Below are positions 17,909 to 26,702 of a DNA stretch of 64,000 nucleotides, in pieces. Location: assembly GCA_964529175.1 (NCBI GenBank), contig CAZGVO010000009.1:124001-188000 (forward strand), read 5' to 3'. Under the pieces are notes generated by a model, which saw only the letters and a program-made list of their open reading frames with translations, searched no databases and had not been told where the DNA came from. How positions within the stretch are numbered: the first letter of the stretch is position 1; every line of letters starts with the position of its first letter. This DNA comes from JAAFJM01 sp964529175. GTDB taxonomy: Bacteria > Bacteroidota > Bacteroidia > UKL13-3. A program made the translations under genes and the position numbers.

Positions 17909-18931
17909 TTAATTAACTACCCAAGTTTCGTTACCTGCTATTAGTTTATCTAAATCACCCAAACCTTTAGCCATGGCTGTATCCATTTGATTATTGAATA
18001 ATTCATCAAAAGTGTTTTTGTTAGAATTAACATAAAATACGCCAAACGGACGTGGTTTATGGTCAGGATGTGTTGGATCATCGTAAAAGCGTGAAAGAAT
18101 AGTAGCTTTTACTAAATCTGTTTCATCGTGAATCCATAAATCGTTAGCAGACACATCAGCCAAATTAACTATAATAGGTTTAAAACCATCAAGCATAATT
18201 CCTTTGTCATCGTTAGCGCCAAAAATTAATGGTTTGCCATTTTCCATTAGCAATATATTTTCTTTTTTAGTCCCTTTTTCAGTATAAACTTCAAAGGCGC
18301 CATCGTTAAATACATTACAGTTTTGGTAAATTTCTACCATGGAAGTTCCTTTGTGTTCGTAACCTCTTTTTATAACTGCTTGTTGGTGTTTTGGATCTCT
18401 ATCTAAAGTACGAGCCACAAAAGTAGCATCGGCTCCTAAAGCCAAAGCAATAGGGTTAAAAGGATAATCAACACTTCCAATTGGTGATGATTTGGTAACT
18501 TTACCTTGCTCGCTTGTTGGCGAATATTGTCCTTTGGTTAATCCGTAAATTTGATTGTTAAATAACAATACATTTACATCTGGATTTCTGCGCAACATGT
18601 GTATGAAATGGTTTCCACCAATACTCATTGAATCACCATCACCAGTAATAATCCAAACTGATAGTTCAGGACGAGTAGCTTTTAAGCCAGTAGCAATTGC
18701 AGTAGCTCTTCCATGAATACTGTGCATACCAAAAGTATCCATATAATAAGGAAAACGGCTTGAACAACCAATTCCTGAAATAAATACAAACTCTTCTTTT
18801 GGTCTGCCTAAATCAGGCAATACCGTTTGTACTTGTTTTAATATACTATAATCGCCACAACCAGGGCACCAGCGCACTTCTTGGTCTGAAGCAAAATCTT
18901 TTGATGTCAATTTTTCTACAACTTCGTTCAT
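17909..18931 (-). CDS. korB: 2-oxoacid:ferredoxin oxidoreductase, beta subunit
   Basis: The thiamine-diphosphate subunit of a CoA-dependent 2-oxoacid (probably 2-oxoglutarate):ferredoxin oxidoreductase. Visible features are WCPGCGDY (C22-x2-C25, part of the proximal iron-sulfur site), GIGCSSRFPYY, HGRATAIATGLK, the TPP motif GDGDSMSIGGNHFIH and NNQIYGLTKGQ. The 340-residue length fits KorB of this phylum. It pairs with korA at 21234-19384, but a four-helix-bundle gene with flanking repeats separates the two, which is unusual because they are normally adjacent. Presence of both KorAB and an odhB E2 suggests two routes from 2-oxoglutarate. Confidence 0.92.
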   Translation of the reverse strand: MNEVVEKLTSKDFASDQEVRWCPGCGDYSILKQVQTVLPDLGRPKEEFVFISGIGCSSRFPYYMDTFGMHSIHGRATAIATGLKATRPELSVWIITGDGDSMSIGGNHFIHMLRRNPDVNVLLFNNQIYGLTKGQYSPTSEQGKVTKSSPIGSVDYPFNPIALALGADATFVARTLDRDPKHQQAVIKRGYEHKGTSMVEIYQNCNVFNDGAFEVYTEKGTKKENILLMENGKPLIFGANDDKGIMLDGFKPIIVNLADVSANDLWIHDETDLVKATILSRFYDDPTHPDHKPRPFGVFYVNSNKNTFDELFNNQMDTAMAKGLGDLDKLIAGNETWVVN

Positions 18932-18946
18932 AATTTTTTCAATTTT

Positions 18947-18978
18947 GAATTTTGAATGTTGGATGTTGAATGCTCAAT
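18947..18978 (+). repeat. 7-bp-periodic GAAT array, left flank of insert
   Basis: GAAT, GAAT, GGAT, GAAT and CAAT occur at 18947, 18954, 18961, 18968 and 18975, exactly 7 bp apart. The array lies between korB and the four-helix-bundle gene and is an inverted partner of the array at 19350. Confidence 0.7.
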
Positions 18979-18985
18979 ATCCTGT

Positions 18986-19342
18986 TTATTTATTATTTTG
19001 TTGTGATGTTTTTACAATAGCAGTTACGATATTTATAATCTCATCAATTTCTTTGATATATTTATCTAATTTTATTTCAACCAATTGACTCTTATTTAAG
19101 AGCATTAACCAATATTTTGTTTCTCTTGCTTCTTTTGACGCAATAGACATTTTATGAATAAAGTCTGCTTTGCTTTGAGCGGCAGAAGCTTCATTTATAT
19201 TAGCACCAATACTAGTTCCACTTCTTAATAACTGTTTTGAAATGATAAACTCATTATTAGATTTTAAATATTTAAAAAGTTCGATAACAGAAAGGGCAAA
19301 CGAGAAACTTTTTTCTAAAATTAAATTTTCTTTCTTTTCCAT
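18986..19342 (-). CDS. Four-helix-bundle protein (S23/IVS family)
   Basis: The 118-residue product matches the family first found in intervening sequences of 23S rRNA genes (TIGR02436): an N-terminal helix FSFALSVIELFKYL, the core LLRSGTSIGANINEASAAQSK, then KEARETKYWLMLL and a final helix DEIINIVTAIVKT. The related Avd protein of diversity-generating retroelements binds RNA; the role of free-standing members is unknown. The gene splits korA from korB in the same orientation and is bracketed by inverted 7-bp-periodic repeats. That bracket suggests it arrived as a small cassette. Confidence 0.87.
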   Translation of the reverse strand: MEKKENLILEKSFSFALSVIELFKYLKSNNEFIISKQLLRSGTSIGANINEASAAQSKADFIHKMSIASKEARETKYWLMLLNKSQLVEIKLDKYIKEIDEIINIVTAIVKTSQQNNK

Positions 19343-19349
19343 TATATCA

Positions 19350-19381
19350 ATTCAAAATTCAACATCCAAAATCCAACATTT
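19350..19381 (-). repeat. 7-bp-periodic array, right flank of insert (inverted)
   Basis: On the plus strand ATTC, ATTC, ATCC, ATCC and ATTT occur at 19350, 19357, 19364, 19371 and 19378, exactly 7 bp apart. Read on the minus strand these are the same GAAT/GGAT units as at 18947, in opposite orientation. Confidence 0.7.
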
Positions 19382-19383
19382 AT

Positions 19384-21234
19384 TTACGCTAGTATCTCCT
19401 TAATTTTATTAACTACTTCGGTACTCATAAATGGTAATCCTTGAATTTTATTGTAAGGAATTGCATCTATAAAATACTTGTCTCTAATTATTTTAACCAA
19501 TTGTCCGTTATTCAGTTCAGGCACTACTACTGTTTTAAATCCTTTTAAAATTTCGCCTAAATTTTTAGGGAACGGATTAATATAACGTAAATGTGCATGC
19601 GATACATTTAAACCTTCACCACGTAAAATTGCAGTTGCGGTTTTTAACGCACCATAAGTTCCACCCCAACCAAGTATCAATAAATCGCCAGTTTCTGGTC
19701 CATTATCCATGGTTTGCAATGGAATATAATCAGCTACTCTATCTACTTTTTCTTGACGTAAAAGTACCATTTGTTCGTGGTTATTTGGATCGTAACTAAT
19801 ATTTCCAGTTACATTTTGTTTTTCCAAACCACCAATTCTATGCTCTAAACCTTTTGTTCCTGGCAATGCCCACGGACGTGATAATTTCTCATCGCGCAAG
19901 TAAGGCATAAATTTATCGTCATTGTTTCCTCTTTCAGGGGCAAACTCTACTTTAATATCTTGCAAATCTTTTGTTTGTGGGAATAACCAAGGCTCTGAAC
20001 CATTAGCTATATAACCATCGCTTAAAAAGAAAACAGGAATCATGTGTTCCAACGCTATTCTGCAAGCTTCGTAAGCCATATTGAAGCAATCAACAGGCGA
20101 TTGAGCAGCTAAAATAACTACAGGACATTCGCCATTTCTTCCAAAATAAGCTTGCATTAAATCTGCTTGCTCAGTTTTAGTTGGTAAACCTGTACTTGGT
20201 CCAGCTCGTTGAACATTTACAATAACTAAAGGTAATTCAAGCATAGTAGCCAAACCAATGGCTTCACCTTTTAAAGCAATTCCAGGACCTGAAGAACCAG
20301 TAATAGCTAAATTTCCACCAAATGAAGCTCCAATAGAAGAACAAATAGCTGCAATTTCATCTTCAGCTTGGAATGTTTTGATATTGAAGTTTTTATGACG
20401 AGATAATTCGTGTAAAATATCGGATGCAGGAGTAATAGGGTAAGTGCCATAAAATAGTGGCAATCCTGATTTTACTGAAGCCGAAACTAAACCTAAAGCT
20501 GCTGCTTGGTTACCCATAATGCTGCGGTATACCCCAGCATTCATTTTAGCTGGAGCAACAGTGTAGCGGTTTGCAAACATTTCAGTTGTTTCGCCATAAC
20601 TCCAGCCAGCTTGTAAAACTTTCAAGTTAGCATTCATTACAGCTTCGTTCTTTTTGAATTTTGATTTAATAAACTCAATTGAACTATCCATGCTTCTGTG
20701 GTACATCCAATAAATTAAACCTAATACAAACATATTTTTGCAACGGTCAATTTCTTTGGTTCCTAAACCACTATCAGCTAAGGCTGCGCGCGTAATTTTA
20801 GTTACATCAATTACTTTTAAATCGTATTCAGCAAGTGAGCCATCGGTTAATGGATTTTGATCTTCGGGAACATTAGCTAAACGCATGTTTTTTGAATCAA
20901 AACCATCCGAATTAGCAATAATAACGCCACCTTTAACCAAACCTTTTAAGTTTGCTTTTAAAGCTGCTACGTTCATTACCACTAATACATCGCTCATATC
21001 GCCAGGAGTATTAATTTTGGTAGAACCAAAGTGTATTTGAAAGCCAGAAACACCGGCAAGTGTTCCTATTGGGGCGCGAATTTCGGCCGGAAAATCAGGA
21101 AAAGTAGCCAAATCGTTTCCAAACAAAGCGGCAGCGTTTGTAAACTGGGTACCGGTTAACTGCATACCATCACCGCTATCGCCTGCAAAGCGAATAACTA
21201 CCGATTCTAATTCTTTATCAACTGATGAACTCAT
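19384..21234 (-). CDS. korA: 2-oxoacid:ferredoxin oxidoreductase, fused gamma-alpha subunit
   Basis: The 616-residue product joins a gamma domain (residues about 10-195, VIRFAGDSGDGMQLTGTQF) to an alpha domain (from about residue 225, LPLFYGTYPITPASDILHEL, and FQAEDEIAAICSSIGASFGG). This fused layout is common for KorA. With KorB it converts a 2-oxoacid plus CoA to acyl-CoA, CO2 and reduced ferredoxin, or the reverse. The GSSGPGIALKGEAIGLA motif and C-terminal NNGQLVKIIRDK segment support the assignment. A TAnnTTTG element lies about 27 bp upstream of the start. Confidence 0.92.
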   Translation of the reverse strand: MSSSVDKELESVVIRFAGDSGDGMQLTGTQFTNAAALFGNDLATFPDFPAEIRAPIGTLAGVSGFQIHFGSTKINTPGDMSDVLVVMNVAALKANLKGLVKGGVIIANSDGFDSKNMRLANVPEDQNPLTDGSLAEYDLKVIDVTKITRAALADSGLGTKEIDRCKNMFVLGLIYWMYHRSMDSSIEFIKSKFKKNEAVMNANLKVLQAGWSYGETTEMFANRYTVAPAKMNAGVYRSIMGNQAAALGLVSASVKSGLPLFYGTYPITPASDILHELSRHKNFNIKTFQAEDEIAAICSSIGASFGGNLAITGSSGPGIALKGEAIGLATMLELPLVIVNVQRAGPSTGLPTKTEQADLMQAYFGRNGECPVVILAAQSPVDCFNMAYEACRIALEHMIPVFFLSDGYIANGSEPWLFPQTKDLQDIKVEFAPERGNNDDKFMPYLRDEKLSRPWALPGTKGLEHRIGGLEKQNVTGNISYDPNNHEQMVLLRQEKVDRVADYIPLQTMDNGPETGDLLILGWGGTYGALKTATAILRGEGLNVSHAHLRYINPFPKNLGEILKGFKTVVVPELNNGQLVKIIRDKYFIDAIPYNKIQGLPFMSTEVVNKIKEILA

Positions 21235-21260
21235 GAATTATCTTTTTTAAAAATCTGGTC

Positions 21261-21268
21261 CAAAAATA
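21261..21268 (-). promoter_or_regulatory. -7 promoter element of korA
   Basis: On the minus strand TATTTTTG matches TAnnTTTG exactly and ends 27 bp before the korA start codon. No -33 TTTG is obvious. Confidence 0.45.
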
Positions 21269-21408
21269 ATTAAACAATTTATATTATTTAGCATTTGGAA
21301 ATTTAATAAACTAACAGTTGTTAGGAAATTTAGTTTTCCCCACCTAATTATTGCTTATTTTGGAATAAAATTTTATTTATACTTGCAAACAAAAATAAAC
21401 CAACATAA

Positions 21409-22740
21409 ATGGAACCCCCGCTTAATTTACAATTTGTAATATTATCATACATTAACGCTAACTTACAATCGTCTGACTGGCCTGCAATTATTGGCTGCGT
21501 TGTAGCTATTGTAATTTTTATATTGCTATCTGCCTTGTTTTCTGGCTCCGAAAATGCCTTATTTTCGTTAAATAAATCTCAAGTAGAAGAACTTACTGAT
21601 AACGAATCGGCTACAGCTAAGGCAATTACTTTTTTAATCAGTAACCCCAAAAAATTATTAGCCACTATTTTAATTGGGAATACCTTTATAAACGTGGCCA
21701 TGGTAATGGTTTCTACCGTTTTGCTCACCACCATTTTCGATTTTGAACACAATCCAGTTTTTGGATTTTTAATTGAGGTTGTTTTTGTAACTTTTATGAT
21801 TGTGTTGTTTGGCGAAGTAATTCCAAAAATTTATGCAGTTCAAAATAATTCAAAAGTATCGGCTTGGGTAGCAGTTTTTATGTTTTACATGTACAAATTG
21901 TTCAGACCTTTGGTTTTTGTGCTCGAAAATTCAACATCTATTATTGATAAACGAGTTACCAAACGAGGCCATATTTTAAGTGTAGATGAATTAAGCCACG
22001 CCATCGATATTACCACCGAAAGTGATGCTCCAAAACAAGAGAAATCAATTTTAAAAGGTATTGTAAATTTTGTGAACACCAATGTTACTGAAATTATGTG
22101 CCAAAGGCCTGATATTGCAGCCATTGACATTGAAACAAATTTTACTGAACTGCTTCAATTAATTGATGAATTAGGATATTCGCGTATACCAGTTTACCAA
22201 GATAGTTTAGACGAAATAAAAGGTATTTTATCTATCAAAGATATTTTACCACATATTCATCAATCAGCTGATTTTAAATGGCAAGAGTTGGCTCGCCCAG
22301 CATTTTATGTTCCTGAATCTAAAAAAATTGATGATTTACTAAAAGATTTTCAGAATAAACGTACGCACATGGCCATTGTGGTAGATGAGTTTGGTGGAAC
22401 CAGCGGTTTGGTAACCATGGAAGATATTTTGGAAGAAGTATTTGGCGAAATTAATGACGAATTTGACGAGGATGAAATTTATTACAGCAAATTAGATGAA
22501 AACACCTTTGTGTTTGAGGCCAAAATGCTCATAAACGATGCTTGCAAATACATGGAGTTAGAGCTTGATATTTTTGATGATGTGCGTAATGAAGCTGATA
22601 CTTTGGCGGGTTTGATTTTAGAATTAAATGGCAATATGCCTAAACAAAACCAAGAAATTAAATACCATCCGCTTACATTTAAAATTGAAGCAGTGGATAA
22701 ACGCAGAATAAAGAGAATAAAAGTTATTATTGAAAGATAA
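21409..22740 (+). CDS. gldE: Gliding-motility-associated protein GldE (CNNM/CBS/CorC type)
   Basis: The 443-residue product has a CNNM (DUF21) membrane domain (residues about 25-200, with SALFSGSENALFSL), a CBS pair (about 215-340, with HMAIVVDEFGGTSGLVTMEDILEEVFGEI) and a C-terminal CorC/HlyC domain. Such proteins are cation-transport-related; in Flavobacterium the gldE product supports the lipoprotein GldD in gliding and type IX secretion. The assignment to GldE rather than a general hemolysin-family protein rests on gldD following with a 1-bp overlap (TAATG). An imperfect -7 element (TATACTTG) lies at 21378. Confidence 0.88.
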   Translation: MEPPLNLQFVILSYINANLQSSDWPAIIGCVVAIVIFILLSALFSGSENALFSLNKSQVEELTDNESATAKAITFLISNPKKLLATILIGNTFINVAMVMVSTVLLTTIFDFEHNPVFGFLIEVVFVTFMIVLFGEVIPKIYAVQNNSKVSAWVAVFMFYMYKLFRPLVFVLENSTSIIDKRVTKRGHILSVDELSHAIDITTESDAPKQEKSILKGIVNFVNTNVTEIMCQRPDIAAIDIETNFTELLQLIDELGYSRIPVYQDSLDEIKGILSIKDILPHIHQSADFKWQELARPAFYVPESKKIDDLLKDFQNKRTHMAIVVDEFGGTSGLVTMEDILEEVFGEINDEFDEDEIYYSKLDENTFVFEAKMLINDACKYMELELDIFDDVRNEADTLAGLILELNGNMPKQNQEIKYHPLTFKIEAVDKRRIKRIKVIIER

Positions 22741-23312
22741 TGAATAAAGCTATTTTTATAATAATAAGCATTTTAGTTTTAGCAGCTTGCAGCGAAGAAG
22801 TTACAGTGCCAAAACCTCGCGGATTTCAGCGAATTGATTTTCCTACTAAAAAATACTACCGTTCTCAAAATCCATGTAATTACAGCATGGATGTACCTGA
22901 ATATGCTTTTGTAGAATTAGATAAATATCCAAATGCAGAACCTTGTTGGTACAATATTCAGTATAAGCCTTTCAATGCTACTTTGCATTTGAGTTATAAG
23001 CCAATTGCTAACCGTGATACGCTTTTTAAATTGTTAAACGATAGCAGAACAATGGTTTATAAACACACCATGAAAGCTGACGAAATTTTTGAAAATTATA
23101 TTTCCAAACCAGGTAAAAGTGGTATATTTTATGAATTAGATGGCAGCACTGCCACCAACGCCCAATTTTTTATAACCGATAGCACGCACCATTTTTTAAG
23201 AGGCTCTTTGTACTTTAACGTGGCTACTAACCAAGATTCAATAGCACCTGTATTAGCATTTTTGAAAAAAGATATGTTGAGGTTAATTGAAACTTTGGAG
23301 TGGAAGAAGTGA
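22740..23312 (+). CDS. gldD: Gliding motility lipoprotein GldD
   Basis: The 190-residue product has a lipoprotein signal with Cys17 in LVLAAC. The GldD pattern follows: PKPRGFQRIDFPTKKY, CNYSMDVPEYAF, CWYNIQYKPFNATLHLSYK and GIFYELDGSTATNAQFFITD, then FLRGSLYFN. GldD is required for gliding and type IX secretion in Flavobacterium johnsoniae, acting at the inner face of the envelope. The start overlaps the gldE stop by 1 bp, so the pair is co-translated. It fits the presence of T9SS cargo elsewhere in the window. Confidence 0.92.
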   Translation: MNKAIFIIISILVLAACSEEVTVPKPRGFQRIDFPTKKYYRSQNPCNYSMDVPEYAFVELDKYPNAEPCWYNIQYKPFNATLHLSYKPIANRDTLFKLLNDSRTMVYKHTMKADEIFENYISKPGKSGIFYELDGSTATNAQFFITDSTHHFLRGSLYFNVATNQDSIAPVLAFLKKDMLRLIETLEWKK

Positions 23313-23322
23313 AATAAATTTT

Positions 23323-23347
23323 GAATTTTGAATGCTGAATTTTGAAT
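23323..23347 (+). repeat. 7-bp-periodic GAAT array after gldD
   Basis: GAAT occurs at 23323, 23330, 23337 and 23344, exactly 7 bp apart. The following 150 bp to RidA are AT-rich, with repeated CAATTAGCAATA-like words and no gene. Confidence 0.7.
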
Positions 23348-23498
23348 GAAAAAGTGCGAAGTAAACGAATTGGCAATTAGCAATAGACAATTAGCAATAA
23401 CCTTTTTAACAATTAATCAAATAAACAATTAAATAGTTAAACATTACGCAAGGCGTGACAAATATCTAACAATCCAACAATATAACCATTCAACCATC

Positions 23499-23912
23499 AT
23501 GGCAGATATACATTCATCAAAAGCACCAGAACCAGTAGGTTTATATCCTCATGCTAAACGTGTAGGAAATTTATTATTTCTTTCAGGCGTTGGTCCAAGA
23601 GAAAAAGGTACCAAAAAAATTCCTGGAGTAGAGTTAGACGATAATGAAAATATCATTAGTTACGATATAGCCACACAATGCCATTCTGTTTTTCAAAATA
23701 TAAAATACATTTTGGAAGATGCCGGAAGTAGCTGGGATAAAATAATTGATGTAACGGTTTTTTTAACCAATATGAAAGATGATTTTAAAACCTACAATCA
23801 ACTTTGGGCGGAGTATTTTAAAGATAATCAGCCATGTAGAACCACCATTCAAATTATTTGTTTACCAACACCTATTGCCATTGAATTAAAGGTGATAGCA
23901 ACTATCGATTAA
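23499..23912 (+). CDS. RidA/YjgF-family protein, 2-aminomuconate-deaminase-like
   Basis: The 137-residue product has the Rid fold signatures: PEPVGLYPHAKRVGNLLFLSG, the central EDAGSSWDKIIDVTVFLTNM and the active-site region PCRTTIQI with the Arg that holds carboxylate ligands, then IAIELKVIA. RidA hydrolyses reactive enamine/imine intermediates; the KAPEPVG start resembles the subgroup linked to 2-aminomuconate deaminase of tryptophan breakdown. No other kynurenine-pathway gene is adjacent, so the general imine deaminase role remains equally likely. It stands alone, 186 bp after gldD. Confidence 0.85.
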   Translation: MADIHSSKAPEPVGLYPHAKRVGNLLFLSGVGPREKGTKKIPGVELDDNENIISYDIATQCHSVFQNIKYILEDAGSSWDKIIDVTVFLTNMKDDFKTYNQLWAEYFKDNQPCRTTIQIICLPTPIAIELKVIATID

Positions 23913-23924
23913 AATTATGGTTTT

Positions 23925-23952
23925 AATTGTGCCACAAGCTGTGGCGCAATTT
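23925..23952. repeat. Inverted repeat after the RidA gene
   Basis: AATTGTGCCAC / GTGGCGCAATT forms an 11-bp stem with one G-U type mismatch and an AAGCT loop. There is no clean T tract, so it may be a weak terminator or a small palindromic repeat. Confidence 0.4.
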
Positions 23953-24067
23953 CCTTGTTACATAGTCAATTAATTTTGTTTTTGTTGCTGTTTTAGCGAA
24001 GCAAAATTGGCCTAAATAAATTGAATTTATAGTTTTTCAATTGAAATAACTACACGGAAAGTATAAC

Positions 24068-25114
24068 ATGAAAAAAGTGATAGCACCCGAATACCAAAGT
24101 TTAATAGACCAAATAGGTGAATTACTAGCCAATGGTAGAAGCCAGGCTGCAAAGGTTGTAAATACAATTTTGGTACAAACTTATTGGCAAATTGGGAGGC
24201 ATATTGTTGAATTTGAACAAGGTGGAAAAGATAAATCAGAATACGGAAGTGAACTTTTAGATAGAATTTCAAAAGACCTGACTTTGAGTTTTGGTAAAGG
24301 TTTTAGCCGTTCTAATTTGTTTCAAATCCGACAGTTTTACATCAAGTTTCAAAAAATCCAGACACTGTCTGGACAATTGGCAATAAATGAAAACTTGTCT
24401 CACAATTTGAGCTGGAGTCATTACATTGAAATACTAAAAGCAGAAAACGAACTCGAAATAGGCTTTTATTATAAACAGTGCGAAAAAGAAAATTGGAGTG
24501 TGAGAGAGTTGAAAAGACAAATGAAGAGTATGCTGTTTCATCGATTGGCACTAAGTAAAGATAAAGAAGGAGTGTTGGAACTTTCGCAAAAAGGAATTGA
24601 TGTTCAAAAAGCCGAGGATATTATTAAAGACCCTTTTGTATTAGAATTTTTAAATATTCCACAACAATCTCAATATTTAGAAAGCGAGTTAGAGGAAAAA
24701 TTAATCAAAAACTTACAATCTTTTTTATTGGAATTAGGAAAAGGGTTTGCTTTTATTGGAAGACAATACAAAATAAGTATAGGTAACAGGCACTTTTTTG
24801 TTGATTTGGTTTTTTATCATCGCATTTTAAAATGCTTTGTACTTATTGATTTAAAAAGAGGAGAAATAGATCATCAAGACATTGGGCAAATGAATTTATA
24901 TCTCAATTATTTTAAAAAAGAAGAAAATACCGAAGGAGATAATGAGCCCATAGGTATTGTACTTGGAGCTTATAAAGACCATGTATTAATGGAGTATGCC
25001 ACAGAAAATATCAGTAACCAACTTTTTGTAAGTAAATATCAACTGTATTTACCTGAAAAGGAAAAGCTAGAAGCTGAGTTAAATAAAATATTGGAAATTA
25101 ACAATGAGGATTAA
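24068..25114 (+). CDS. PDDEXK nuclease-domain protein (YhcG/DUF1016 family)
   Basis: The 348-residue product has the N-terminal DUF1016 helical domain (residues about 10-150, with QTYWQIGRHIVEFEQGG and GFSRSNLFQIRQFY) and a C-terminal PDDEXK-type nuclease core. In that core the pattern is FFVDLVFYHR with Asp, then FVLIDLKRGEIDHQDIGQM with the D-x-K. Members are often found with restriction-modification or other mobile defence genes. Here it is an orphan: no methylase or specificity gene is nearby. It may be a transferred gene, as it follows a repeat array and a palindromic sequence. Substrate DNA is unknown. Confidence 0.85.
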   Translation: MKKVIAPEYQSLIDQIGELLANGRSQAAKVVNTILVQTYWQIGRHIVEFEQGGKDKSEYGSELLDRISKDLTLSFGKGFSRSNLFQIRQFYIKFQKIQTLSGQLAINENLSHNLSWSHYIEILKAENELEIGFYYKQCEKENWSVRELKRQMKSMLFHRLALSKDKEGVLELSQKGIDVQKAEDIIKDPFVLEFLNIPQQSQYLESELEEKLIKNLQSFLLELGKGFAFIGRQYKISIGNRHFFVDLVFYHRILKCFVLIDLKRGEIDHQDIGQMNLYLNYFKKEENTEGDNEPIGIVLGAYKDHVLMEYATENISNQLFVSKYQLYLPEKEKLEAELNKILEINNED

Positions 25115-25195
25115 ATTTTTTCCATTGACATAGGCAAAGCTTTTTTTAATAGAAAAAATTATTAGAAATTTTAAATAAATACCACTACAACAACT

Positions 25196-26533
25196 ATGCA
25201 AACAATTCTTATACGCAATGCTACATTAGTAAACGAAGGCAAAATTTTTGGCGCTGATGTATTGATAAAAAATGGTTTTATTGAAAAAATAGATACCAAT
25301 GCCATTGCCATGCCTGCCGATGTGGTAATAGATGCAACAGGTAAATATTTAATGCCTGGCGTAATTGACGATCAAGTTCATTTTAGAGAGCCAGGTTTAA
25401 CCCATAAAGGCGAACTTTATACCGAAGCAAAAGCAGCAGTAGCTGGTGGATGTACCACCTATATGGAAATGCCAAATACCGTTCCAAGCGCTACTAATTA
25501 CGAATTACTAGAGCAAAAATATACACGCGCAGCCGAGGTTTCATTGGCCAATTACTCGTTTTATATGGGTACTACCAATACCAATTTAGATGAATTACTA
25601 AAAGTAGATGAAACCAATGTTTGTGGTGTAAAAATATTTATGGGAAGCAGCACTGGCGATATGTTGGTAGATGACCCAATTGCATTGGAAAACATTTTTA
25701 GCCAAGTAAAAACATTAATTGCCACACATTGTGAATACGATCCATTGGTGAAAGAAAATACGGCAAAATTTAAAGCTGACTTTGGCGATAATTTAACGGC
25801 AAAACAGCATCCGTTAATTAGGAGCAGAGAAGCTTGTTATCAATCATCGAGTTTTGCAATGCAATTGGCAAAAAAATACAATACGCGTTTGCATATTTTA
25901 CACATCAGCACCAAAGAAGAGTTAGATTTATTTGAAAATAATAAACCTTTAAGCGAAAAACGCATTACTGCTGAGGCTTGTGTGCATCACTTATGGTTTA
26001 GCGATGCTGATTACGAAACCAAAGGAAATTACATAAAATGGAACCCTGCGGTAAAAACTGCTGAAGACAGAGATGCTATTTGGAAAGCAGTAAATGATGG
26101 CAGAATTGATGTAATAGCTACTGACCATGCGCCACATACCATAGCCGAAAAAGAACAAGCTTATATAAACGCACCAAGTGGTGGCCCTTTAATTCAGCAT
26201 AGTTTACAAGCCATGATTGAATGTAGTTTACAGGGTAAAATTACGTTAGAAAATGTGGTTCAAAAAATGTGTCACAATCCTGCTATTTTGTTCGACATAG
26301 ACAGACGTGGATTTATACGCGAAGGTTTTTGGGCTGATTTGGTTTTGGTTGACATGAATAAACCAGAAACAGTTTCCAAAGAAAACATTTTATATAAGTG
26401 TGGTTGGAGTCCTTTTGAAGGATATACTTTTAAAGCCAGTATTGATACCACCATTGTGAGCGGACATTTAACTTATCACAACGGTATTTTTAATGAAACT
26501 AAAAAAGGTAATCGTTTACGATTTAATAGGTAA
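25196..26533 (+). CDS. pyrC: Dihydroorotase
   Basis: This amidohydrolase closes carbamoyl-aspartate to dihydroorotate in pyrimidine synthesis. The 445-residue length, GVIDDQVHFREPGLTHKGE, MEMPNTVPSATN, the metal-ligand regions GVKIFMGSST, ATHCEYD, LHILHIST and the catalytic IATDHAPH, and the ending KCGWSPFEG identify it. The usual DxHxH metal motif reads DDQVH, so the first His is replaced by Gln. From memory this variant is general in Bacteroidota dihydroorotases, so it probably reflects a lineage-specific metal site and not loss of activity. The gene stands alone between the nuclease and leucine dehydrogenase. Confidence 0.92.
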   Translation: MQTILIRNATLVNEGKIFGADVLIKNGFIEKIDTNAIAMPADVVIDATGKYLMPGVIDDQVHFREPGLTHKGELYTEAKAAVAGGCTTYMEMPNTVPSATNYELLEQKYTRAAEVSLANYSFYMGTTNTNLDELLKVDETNVCGVKIFMGSSTGDMLVDDPIALENIFSQVKTLIATHCEYDPLVKENTAKFKADFGDNLTAKQHPLIRSREACYQSSSFAMQLAKKYNTRLHILHISTKEELDLFENNKPLSEKRITAEACVHHLWFSDADYETKGNYIKWNPAVKTAEDRDAIWKAVNDGRIDVIATDHAPHTIAEKEQAYINAPSGGPLIQHSLQAMIECSLQGKITLENVVQKMCHNPAILFDIDRRGFIREGFWADLVLVDMNKPETVSKENILYKCGWSPFEGYTFKASIDTTIVSGHLTYHNGIFNETKKGNRLRFNR

Positions 26534-26671
26534 GTAAAAATACTCAATTGTAACAATTTGATTATCAGATAGTTGTGCTTGTGATTTTTATTTTAATAAT
26601 TACCTAAAAATCAGGAAATTTTGAATTAGAAAATCATGTTTTAAACTATTATGAAATGTGAAAAATAAACA

Positions 26672-26679
26672 TACTTTTG
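26672..26679 (+). promoter_or_regulatory. -7 promoter element of leucine dehydrogenase
   Basis: TACTTTTG matches TAnnTTTG and lies 23 bp before the start codon at 26703. Confidence 0.5.
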
Positions 26680-26702
26680 CAGCCTTTTAAAAACAAAAAA
26701 TT

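Noticed and set aside
26551..26566. TGTAAC word upstream of leucine dehydrogenase considered as a fourth Crp/Fnr site
   Set aside because: It lacks the second half-site and lies more than 110 bp from the -7 element, unlike the fixed 36.5-bp spacing at the other three.
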